A DNA stretch of 64,000 bases. Source: Pythium myriotylum (Eukaryota > Oomycota > Peronosporomycetes > Pythiales > Pythiaceae). The notes beneath the pieces were generated by a model that was not told the DNA's origin, did no database searches, and saw only the letters and a list, made by a program, of their open reading frames with translations. The stretch spans positions 62,001 to 126,000 of the forward strand of contig JALJCQ010000008.1 in the NCBI GenBank assembly GCA_023091665.1. Direction: 5' to 3'. A program made the position numbers and the translations under genes. This document shows, piece after piece, positions 9,547 to 17,721 of this stretch (position 1 is its first letter; every line of letters starts with the position of its first letter).

Positions 9547-9945
9547 ATGACGGCCACCAACGCTTCGCGCGGCCGAGCATCGCGCGCGCACGCGCTCCTC
9601 CATCAAGCGGTCCTTGCTCGTACCTCTTCGGCTTGGGTCCACGGCCAAGTCGTGGCGACGCGAGGCGCCAACATCGTCGTCCAGTCCGGTGAAGACGACG
9701 CATCGACGTGCCGGGCGACCTCGGCGATCGTGATCGACCCAGTCACGGCGCTTCTTCTCGGGCAATGCCGGTTCCCAGTGAGGACACCACTGGAAGAGAT
9801 GCAGGCTATCCACGCCTCGATTCTCGGTCGCCTGCTCGGTGACGACAGTAGACCACGGCAGACCCCGACTCGGAACATCGTCCGAATTCTCGATCGCCTC
9901 GTGGAGCCGGAGAACATCCCGACCGGAAATCGTTCCTGCGTATAG
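9547..9945 (+). CDS. Short ORF of unknown role in YR element
   Basis: 132 codons from an ATG at 9547. It is Ala/Arg-rich at the N terminus and has no recognisable domain. The opposite strand is also open over much of this stretch. It lies between A1 and the gag-like region and could be 5' leader rather than a gene. Confidence 0.3.
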   Translation: MTATNASRGRASRAHALLHQAVLARTSSAWVHGQVVATRGANIVVQSGEDDASTCRATSAIVIDPVTALLLGQCRFPVRTPLEEMQAIHASILGRLLGDDSRPRQTPTRNIVRILDRLVEPENIPTGNRSCV

Positions 9946-10134
9946 ATTAGTCCGGAGGACTCGGCATCCCATCACTTTCCGCTTCAGCACGCGATCGACT
10001 TCGTATTTGTCCACGAAAGTTGTGCTCGGCGCATTCCGAAGTCTGTACGCGACGGGATCGGGGCCACGTTCTTTTCCCCTCCGGATAGCCATGGCCAGTC
10101 GACCGCCAGGGCTCAACTATCGCAACCGTCGCCG

Positions 10135-11374
10135 GTGGCGCGCGCATCCAGTCCGCCGAGTCGTGGGACGAAGCGTCCGGCGCCGTCTGACTCCTTTTAC
10201 GACTCGGCGTCTGATGAGGACACCTCATGCGTGGCCCACGCGCCGACACCGGGTCCATCCCGAGATCACGTAGTGTCCAGAGATGACGCCGACCGGCACG
10301 CGAGAATAGTCGCGTCGTTGGCGCACGACCCGGAGCTCCTCGATCACTACCTATCGGTGAGGGCGCGCCAGCAGCCGTCTCCCAAGAGACACCACGTCGC
10401 GCTGGCGGGGGACGGCAGCAAGGCCGACAAAAGGACTTCCAAGTTCCAGTTTCTGCCAACTTCTACACAAGAAAAGATTTTTGAGATCACGATGGTTCCA
10501 CTTCCTCCAGTTTCCCCCACACCCGGGCGTGCTGTTGCGGCTCTTCGCGCTTGACTTCGGCACACGCGGATTATCGGTCATGAATATGACTCGGCTCAAC
10601 CATCTCGCCAAGATCGAATGGGTACACTCTTCCAGCGTGAACATGCAGAATTTTTCGGCCGCGGCGGGTGTTCCGTCTCCAGCCGTCCCGGCATGTATCG
10701 AGGACGTGATCGGTGCCATTTCGACTTTGTGCACGTACTTTGCCGCATTTGCTGCCCCAGCTACGGTCGCGTTCGGTCAGTCTCTGCTCGCGTTTGTACA
10801 GCAACTCGTCGGGCTGGAGCTATGGGGCCCCTTGGACCTCAAGTACCTGGTTATCTGGACGAATGGGCGCCTCGAACATTTTCGGAATTGCGCGGCGCGG
10901 GATGCCAACGATGGCGGCACGTCCCGTCTCCACGCGGTGGAAACGCTGTGCCAAACACATCCTGAGTTCCAGATGATTGTCCAACTTATTACGTCTCAAC
11001 GTGTCGCACAAGCCCTCCAGACCTCACACGCTGCGGGTGCCTCGAGAGGAACTACGGCCGCCACGCCATACGGCCCTCAAGAGCGGTGGTTCCGTCCGCC
11101 TGACGGACCACGTGGTCCTCGGCGCGGTGGAGACGCGTCGAGCCAACGAGCACGAATGCCACAAGAAGTAATCCAACTAATCCCACGTCAGGGCGGCAAA
11201 TCCCTGTGCCTCAAGTCGTTATCGCAGACAGGATGCTCTGGTGCCCGTGGCAATCCGAGTGAGTGCTTCGACTCGAATCGGCGCCATTTTCTCCCGGTGA
11301 CTCTACCTGCGCCTGTCCGCGACTACATCAACGCCAACTATGGTGGACTGCGCGCCGAAGCTCAACATCTTTGA
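10135..11374 (+). CDS. Gag-like region of YR element (two overlapping frames)
   Basis: Two frames overlap. The first, 10135-10554, has no ATG at its visible left end and is rich in Pro/Ser and charged residues. The second is 10580-11374 from the first ATG (open from 10481). The second has a hydrophobic helical middle (about 10700-10880) and a basic tail with a Cys/His cluster (LCLKS..TGC..ECFDSNRRHF) resembling the degenerate zinc knuckle of YR-element Gag proteins. A frameshift or a short intron would join them. It should encode the capsid-like RNA-binding protein. Confidence 0.5.
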
Positions 11375-11419
11375 CAAGTACAGCCGCGACCGGCTCGACA
11401 GAGACCGGCGTACACGGTT

Positions 11420-13390
11420 TTGGCTGGCCGCGTTCAGGCCGTCCTCCAACTACGTCTCGATGCCGCCGTACGCGCGGCCCATCAGCGCGTCTTGCACGCA
11501 CTGGTGGAGGCAGGATTGGTAAACGCGCCTTGCGCCCCCGATTCAATTCAATTTGCTCTCTCTAATCTGGTCCATTTACGCAAGATGTCGCTCCCTGCCG
11601 TCGTTCAGCTGGTACGCGGTGAGACGGTTGACGACCCACGCCCAAACAAGGCCCTGGAGCCCTCCACATATCGCCGCCTGCTGAGTAATTATGAGCATGT
11701 TGATCTCATGGTCGCAATTGCGACTAGTGGCTTCCGGGTTGGATGGCTGCGTTCGTGTCCCAGACAGTCCGCACATCCAGCCAACCACCGCTCAGCCGAC
11801 CGACATGCCCCAGCGGTCTCGGACTGTATCCTCGAAGGCGTCAAGTCCGGCACCTACCTGGTTCTCGATCGTGATCTCCTCGATCACTTCGATGTGCATG
11901 TCAGTCCGTTCGGCGTCGTCCCCAAGCATAGTGATGGCCAAACGCCGGCCTCCTTTCGTCTGATACACGACCTCTCGTATCCAGCAGGGAGCAGTGTGAA
12001 CGACTTCACACTCCAGTGCTCGTTGCCGCCGATCACCTACGAGTCTGTGGCTGTGCTTGCCCAGCGCATTGAGTATCTGCACCACCGACACCCAGGCTTG
12101 ACGATCTTACTCCTGAAAGGAGATGTAAAAGGTGCCTTTCGGCACCTCCGGCAATTCGCAGGTGACGTCCACTGGATGGGTGGTATCGTGCCGGCCGACG
12201 GGTCTTTTGTCGTGGACATGTCGGCACCCTTTGGTTGGACTGGGTCGCCGGCGCTGTACGGGGTCTTTGGTCGTGCCATCTCGTATCTCGTTGGCCGCGA
12301 GTCGCCGGCCAGTATGTCCCCAGGAGATGACGACGACACCCCGTTCTTCCAATACGAATGGGTGGATGACCACGTCCTCATTGAGGTGGACGTAGCTGAT
12401 CGATGCCGCATCGCGGAAGATGTTTTGCGCCTGGCCATGCTTGCCGTGTTGGGGCCCAAGGCCATCAACGAGTCCAAGTTCTCGACTTGGAGCACGACCG
12501 CTCACGTCCTTGGTCTCGACTGGGACAGCGTGTCCCGGACGGTGGCCATGCCAGCCACAAAAATTGAGAAAGCCCTTCGACGCGTCGTTGAGATGCGCCG
12601 CTCGCCGCTCAAGGTGCCCACGGTCCAGCTGCAACGGCTACTTGGCAGTCTTCGGCACGTGTCATCATGCCTTCGCGCCGCGCGACCGTTTTATCAACGT
12701 CTGCACAGTGTCTGCGCCCGCGCCCCTCGTTACGGCCTCGTCACGCTAGCGACCTGGGCACGAGACGACCTGCGGTGGTTTGAACGAATCCTACAATGTG
12801 ACGCGCTGCACGGAGTGCCCACGCGCTTGTTTACTCATGATCCGCCCGTCGATGTGCACTTCTACATGGATGCGAGTAACGAAGGTCTCAGTGTCCTCGA
12901 CCCGGCGTCTCGACGCTATATCGTCGTTCGGTTTAATGCACACGAGCGCGCCACCGTCACCACTCATTCGGGCGCGTTCGATATCAACGTGCGCGAGCAT
13001 TTTGCAATTGCTCTCTCCTGCCTGCTTTTGGGACCGCTCTGGCGTGACAAATCCGCCGTCTCGTGGCCGCACATACGCTGCTGGACAGACAACACAACCG
13101 CGGCGGCGCGGACGAACAAACTCTCCGCCCAACACCTACAAGCACAGGAGCTTAACAGGTGCATTGGTTTTGCCGAAGCCGCCCTCCAAATCCACGTGTC
13201 GTCGGCACACATGCCGGGCGCGATTAACCTAGTGGCCGACGCGGGCAGTCGGTTGGGTGATCCGGACTCCAGGGCTTTGTTTACTAACGCTGTCGCTGGA
13301 TGGACACAGGTTCGAGTTCCCGATGCGTTCAGAACGATCTACAACGACTTCTCTTCGAGCTTCAGACCGCATCATTGGCGCCAAGCTCCC
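11420..13390 (+). CDS. Reverse transcriptase / RNase H of YR element
   Basis: The frame is open 11420-13816 and the first ATG is at 11582. The meaningful part ends near 13390, where it runs into the recombinase gene. Visible RT motifs: VSPFGVVPK, RLIHDLSYP, the first catalytic Asp in LLKGDVKGAF, FGWTGSP, and the YxDD-equivalent VDDHV (12364-12380). The connection and thumb follow, with LQRLLGSLRH. RNase H motifs are the YMDASNEG Asp, the Glu of NVREHFAI, the Asp of CWTDNTTA, and an AHMPGAINLVADAGSR C-terminal motif, the usual DIRS/Ngaro arrangement. No stop interrupts the domain. Confidence 0.85.
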
Positions 13391-14400
13391 TCGCCTTGTA
13401 TGACCGCACGTGGAGTCAGTGGTGCGCGTGGCGACGTCGCATCGGAGCCCCCGTCCAGCTACCTCGCGACGCAGAAGCCCACTCGTTCGAGATCGCGATC
13501 TTCGCCGTCGCCTGTTGGGCAGGTCACGTCACGTCCGTCCACAACAGCCCCACTACCGTTTTGTCCAAGTGTAGCCATCTCGCATGGCATCATCGGCTCC
13601 GCTATGGTTACGGCGTTCAAATCTCCGACGCCCACCGCCTCGCTCTGCTCGGGATGCGCCGGTTGTCACCCGCCCCGTCCCCGCGAGCCCCTATCACCAC
13701 AGCCATCCTGTACGAAATCCGCCGGGAGCTCGACTTCGCCCAACCCCGCGACCGCGTGCTATGGGGGGCTACGGTCTTGGGCTTTTGCTTCCTCCTCCGG
13801 CGCTCCGAGTACCTGAGCGTGGCCGGCAAACTCGCGTGGTTTGTCATCCAGCGCCAAGACGTGCAGCTACTTGACAAACACGGTCTGGCGTGCGATGACC
13901 GAGAACAAGTCCAGCAAGTCGTGATCAGGTTCCGTGGGAGCAAGACCGACCAGTTCGGCACGTCAACGACCCGCTCACTGACTAGAACCAGCATCAAGTG
14001 GCTGTGCCCTGTACGAGCAGCCCTCGCACTTGCACACGAAGGGAGCGGCGCACCAGGTGGCGCGCCGTTCTGCTCGCTTGACGGCGAGGCGATTCGAGCC
14101 AGTGAAGTTGAGCGAGTCATCAAGCGCGGAGCAGCCCGAGTGGGTGAGGACCCATCCCGATACGGGACGCACTCGCTACGCAGTGGCGGTGCGACCGCCC
14201 TCTTCGAGGCGGGATGCAATGACACGACCATCAAGCTGCAAGGAAGGTGGACAAGTGATTGCTTTCAGCGTTACATCCGCATGGAAACGACAAACATGAA
14301 GCAACTCTCCGATATGGTCACGCACGCAGCCAAGCGTAGGAGCAAAAGATCGTCGACGGAAGGCAAGCCTTCGTGGGGGCAGCCTCAGCTCTCCTGCTGA
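13300..14400 (+). CDS. Tyrosine recombinase of YR element
   Basis: 366 residues from the ATG at 13300, overlapping the end of the RT/RH frame in another frame. An N-terminal core-binding domain (about 1-110) is followed by a catalytic domain with the conserved tetrad: Arg in LLRRSEYL (about residue 168), His-x-x-Arg in THSLRSGG (about 289), Trp in GRWTSD (about 316), and Tyr in FQRYIRM (about 324). It replaces the integrase and should insert a circular cDNA by site-specific recombination. The stop codon lies inside repeat B1, so the last eight codons are part of the split repeat. Confidence 0.88.
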   Translation: MDTGSSSRCVQNDLQRLLFELQTASLAPSSLALYDRTWSQWCAWRRRIGAPVQLPRDAEAHSFEIAIFAVACWAGHVTSVHNSPTTVLSKCSHLAWHHRLRYGYGVQISDAHRLALLGMRRLSPAPSPRAPITTAILYEIRRELDFAQPRDRVLWGATVLGFCFLLRRSEYLSVAGKLAWFVIQRQDVQLLDKHGLACDDREQVQQVVIRFRGSKTDQFGTSTTRSLTRTSIKWLCPVRAALALAHEGSGAPGGAPFCSLDGEAIRASEVERVIKRGAARVGEDPSRYGTHSLRSGGATALFEAGCNDTTIKLQGRWTSDCFQRYIRMETTNMKQLSDMVTHAAKRRSKRSSTEGKPSWGQPQLSC

Positions 14401-14480
14401 GGCCGTCGACAGATCAATACACTCTCATCCCGCTCGCTGGCGAGCGTGGCCCCCATGCCGAGCACACAAGCTGGAGGAAA
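14375..14480 (+). repeat. Split direct repeat B1
   Basis: 106 bp, from gggggcagcctcag to ctggaggaaa. Matches B2 at 14627-14732. It is directly abutted by A2. Confidence 0.92.
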
Positions 14481-14608
14481 GGTCAGGTTTCCGGACGTAA
14501 TTACGTTTGGAAAGCTTGTTTTCCGAAGGCGGGATGTGTGGCTCCCAAGGACCCAATCACCAAGCGTAGGACTGATAGAACAGGCCACTTTTCGATTGGC
14601 AGCGTAAC
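14481..14608 (+). repeat. Split direct repeat A2
   Basis: 128 bp copy of A1, followed by an 18-bp linker (14609-14626) before B2. Confidence 0.92.
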
Positions 14609-14626
14609 CCACCACTCCACTCCCGG

Positions 14627-14732
14627 GGGGGCAGCCTCAGCTCTCCTGCTGAGGCCGTCGACAGATCAATACACTCTCATCCCGCTCGCTGGCGAGCGTG
14701 GCCCCCATGCCGAGCACACAAGCTGGAGGAAA
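14627..14732 (+). repeat. Split direct repeat B2, right end of YR element
   Basis: 106 bp copy of B1. It ends in ggaggaaa, after which the internal sequence of the host LTR element resumes. Confidence 0.92.
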
Positions 14733-14815
14733 AAGAATTCTTTAGCTGTGGTGCTTACCGCACGAGGACTCTGGAAGAAGGAGGGGCTTGATAAAGTTCA
14801 AGTCCGCGAAGAACT

Positions 14816-15736
14816 ATGGCCAAGGGGACCAAGGTGAAGGCTTCGGGGGTAGTGCTGTTTGTTCCCCTGGCTCCCCCAAGGCTGGATGACATCTCGCATG
14901 ATGCACTGGTCGAGTGGCGCAAGCGACGCACAGAATATGAAGATCAAGTCGCGACACGCTGCGCTTCAACCAAAGAAGATGCCTCGGCCCTGCTCGTGCC
15001 CGTGAAGAGCACCATGGATCGGAGGGTGCTAGAAACATTATGCAAATAAGAGTGGGGGACGACGGTGGAGGAGATCTCGGAAGGAGAACTGAACGAGAAA
15101 CTCCTAGAGATGGTGCGCGGGATCAAGAATGACACGCTGCCTGACGTCGACGCGCTGTTTGAACGACTTCTGCACATGGATTTACATGAGAGCGACGTCA
15201 AGGCAAGGGTGATAAAGTATTTTGGCAAGTGTGACGACATCATCTCGCAACATGGTCTAGTGAGCGTCTTAGAGACAGCTCAAGGGTCGAAAGAGAAGTG
15301 TACGCAGCTGCGGGCGCGACTATCGCCCAAGGCACTTCACGATGCCGTGGAGAACGCAATCCGTTTCACGGATCCGGATGCGAAGACTAAGCCGACTACC
15401 CTCTACAAGCTCGTGCTGGCGAAGGCGCTTGAGCAGGAACGTGAACATACAAGGGTGGGTGGTACGGCAACGAGGAAATGTGACAAGGAAAAGAGACAAA
15501 CCGATGTAGGAGACCACACCAAGCCGGACGATGCAGTCAAGTTGGAGGTGAACGCGTCTCCTCAACGGGCCAGGCAGGTAGCGGGACAGAAGCGAGTTCG
15601 CTTAATCGAGTGCTACCACTCCCAAGGAGAACATCATGTGAACGACTGCCCTACTGCGGACGAAGAAACTAAGACGCGCCTTTGGTCGACCCAACGACGA
15701 CAGTGGTCGACACAGACTGCTCACTCAAGATCGTGA
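14816..15736 (+). pseudogene. Gag-like ORF of the non-autonomous LTR element with one in-frame stop
   Basis: One frame runs from the ATG at 14816 to the TGA ending at 15736, broken only by a TAA at 15047-15049 (codon 78). Downstream it is helical and charged (residues about 85-200) and ends in a degenerate retroviral-type zinc knuckle, CYHSQGEHHVNDCP, in which the second Cys is replaced. This looks like a Ty3-type Gag. The single stop could mean decay or read-through. No pol follows. Confidence 0.55.
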
Positions 15737-15794
15737 CGGGCGCCAAGGCAGCATGGGTGAATGAATGCTCTTTTCAGCATGCAAGTCGTGTGCT

Positions 15795-15945
15795 TTGACG
15801 TGGGCACCGCTGGGTGCATTCTGCTGCTATTGTGCAGCTTGATGTGGGTACCGCTGGGTACAGGCGCTCGCAAATGCGAGTTGCTTTGCTGCTATTGCGC
15901 AGCTTGATGTGGGCACCGCTGGGTGCAACCTCCTCCGAATGAGAG
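15795..15945 (+). repeat. Tandem repeats in the 3' internal region of the LTR element
   Basis: Three copies of a unit built on gtgggcaccgctgggtgca joined by gctgctattgtgcagctt-type spacers, followed by unique sequence up to the purine-rich agcttggggagg just before the right LTR. That purine stretch is the likely polypurine tract (about 16030-16041). Confidence 0.7.
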
Positions 15946-16044
15946 GAGACGTGGTTGTGGCGACAAAATTTCTCGATACGCGAGCCAAAGGCTGCGCAAT
16001 CCCCATGGCTGTAACTCTCGCGAGAGTAAAGCTTGGGGAGGCTG

Positions 16045-16379
16045 TGAAGTATAACCAGATAAATCTGTATACTATTGGGTCACACTGACCCATTTCTCAG
16101 CTTTACTCTCGCCCTCAGAGGACGAGAACCACCCGACACTATCTGAGGTCGGAGTGGCGGCTGCTAGGACGCAGCCCAGAATAGAACTCGAGGCCGCAAG
16201 GTCTCATCCCACCATATCCCCTGGACTACCATGCACTGCACGGTGGGAGGATGGAGAAGGGAAGAAAAGACAGAGTGTTGAATTAGCTCTAAACCACGCA
16301 AGTAAACGTTGGTGTGCTTTGGGAGTTCCAGCTCCCACGACGGTGTTCCTTCCCGACTATTCGACGGAGGCATACTACA
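16045..16379 (+). repeat. Right LTR (335 bp)
   Basis: Direct repeat of 9036-9370, followed by the target duplication gtcgg at 16380-16384. Confidence 0.9.
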
Positions 16380-16384
16380 GTCGG

Positions 16385-16858
16385 GTATGGACGTGTGGGG
16401 TATGGGATATCGACCTTGACGATTGATGATTGGGTTGGGCAAGCTGCAGACATTGGTGGTAGTCGTGTTGAGATCGGACAGGCGCCACGATGCAGATGCA
16501 TGTTCATGTGTATGTTGGAATCCACGGAAGCAGGGTCTGTTGCGTGTGAACTCGTACGCGCGTTGTAATGGAGTCTCTTCTACTTCTACTTCTTATGCTT
16601 CTTCTTCTACTGCTTCTACTACTTCTACTACTTCTACTTCTACTTCCCCCCCTGATCTTCTTCTTCTTATCTTCTTCTTCCTCCTCCTCCTCCTATTCTT
16701 CTTCTCATCGTTTTCTCTTTTTGAGGGTGTGACGTCCCTTTGGTACACGCGTTCGACAAAGAAGATGCGATACAACCAACCCAACTCTGGTTGGACGATA
16801 GCTCGAGTATACTGCAAGTACAAGATGGGACGTGCGACACGCGTGCACTGCGCAATAT
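16385..16858. repeat. Right arm of PAN inverted repeat, outer part
   Basis: This continues the palindrome arm interrupted at 9035. It is the reverse complement of about 5736-6206, including the TTC/TAC microsatellite (16570-16705). Homology ends at the shared cgtgcactgcgca. Confidence 0.85.
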
Positions 16859-16962
16859 AGTGAGCGACGTTGAGCTTTAAATGCTGAAACCCAGCCGAGC
16901 TGTTAGGATTCACTAGTTGAATTCTATACACGTTATCATCATCACCACTTGCCGGCCCCTAG

Positions 16963-17082
16963 CCTGCACCAGCGCCAGCACCTGCGCCAGCTCCACTGCC
17001 TTCTGCTGGGAGGCTCGCGTCAACAAACACGACAGCTCCGCCTGCGAACGTTCCACTGCCTGCAACCGTGGCGCCGTTGTAA
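16963..17082 (+). pseudogene. C-terminal relic of the Pro/Ala secreted protein gene
   Basis: 40 codons in frame, with AP repeats and then TNTTAPP..VPLPATVAPL and TAA at 17080-17082. It matches the last 40 residues of the copies at 2257-2811 and 4760-5314, with several substitutions. No signal peptide or start remains. Its position between the PAN arm and the intact kinase mirrors copy 1 on the left side of the palindrome. Confidence 0.8.
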
Positions 17083-17721
17083 GTGGCGACGGCCGAGCGC
17101 TGAGAGCCGTGTGTCGAGTGTCGAGATCCGGGACCTAAACCCGAGACCGGAGAACTGAGATCTGATACCCGAGACCTGAGACTCCCGAACGCAGTCTCGA
17201 GATTGGATGGCTCAGACCCCAGACCTGAGATTCGCTGGTTCCGAGATCTAATCGAGATTTGAGGCCGGAGACCCTAGAGCCGAGAACGCGAGAGTTGGAA
17301 TCAGCAAGATGAGAACTGCAAGTTTTTTTTTATCTCTGAAGTAGATAGACGACCCAATCACCTTAACGCGAGCGGATCGTCAGCTCCCCGCCGGTTCACT
17401 CTGATCCACGCCGTTTCTTCTAGTCGGGAGACGTTCTCCTGAGTTATTGATCTCCGAGCCTATGTCGCGCTCCGGGCGAAATGAGAGCTGAGAGTTGTTT
17501 GGTTGGAAAGTGTGACACGGCGTATTGTGTTGTAGCCATCGTGCTCCCGCTTTGACTCGGAGCGTTTAGCTTCACGACACTTTGCCTTTCTGTTTACTTT
17601 TCTGTGGTTTTGCAAGATTCTCATATCGATTGTAACAAATGCAATTTCACTTCGTTCCTCTCTCCGCTCCCGTCTCCACAGCCCTAGCTGTTTATAATGG
17701 ACGGAAGGTATACTTTCCTCC
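17083..17721. other. 3' flank of the kinase gene with degenerate gagacctgag repeats
   Basis: From 17100 to 17290 imperfect repeats of a gagaccYgaga-type unit occur, related to the ctgggttctgg repeats beside the Pro/Ala genes. From about 17490 on, the sequence matches the flank of the kinase pseudogene at 1845-2050. No gene was recognised. Confidence 0.5.

Larger units (their letters stand above)
9371..14732 (+). mobile_element. Tyrosine-recombinase retrotransposon, Ngaro-like (split direct repeats)
   Basis: 5362 bp with the arrangement A1 - ORFs - B1 - A2 - B2. The A copies (128 bp) and B copies (106 bp) look identical within each pair. It encodes a gag-like region, a reverse transcriptase/RNase H and a tyrosine recombinase, and no DDE integrase, protease or methyltransferase. 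Split direct repeats are diagnostic of Ngaro/PAT-type elements, as opposed to DIRS with inverted repeats. The absence of a methyltransferase frame favours Ngaro. As expected for recombinase-mediated integration, no target duplication is seen. It sits exactly at the inner edge of the left LTR. The recombinase and RT frames are uninterrupted, so it may be recently active. Confidence 0.85.
9036..16379 (+). mobile_element. Non-autonomous LTR retroelement interrupted by a YR element
   Basis: It is bounded by two 335-bp LTRs in direct orientation that start TG and end CA. It is flanked by the 5-bp target duplication GTCGG (9031-9035 and 16380-16384). Removing it restores a flank identical to the mirror sequence at about 6190-6215, which proves the insertion. 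Without the nested element (9371-14732) it is only about 2.0 kb. The internal part holds a gag-like frame but no protease, reverse transcriptase or integrase, so it must use enzymes supplied in trans. I see one difference between the LTRs (ctt/ccc near 9107 and 16116), so the insertion is young. Confidence 0.88.

Noticed and set aside
9391..10116. 241-codon minus-strand ORF in the YR element
   Set aside because: It crosses repeat A1 and has no domain; high GC keeps antisense frames open here.
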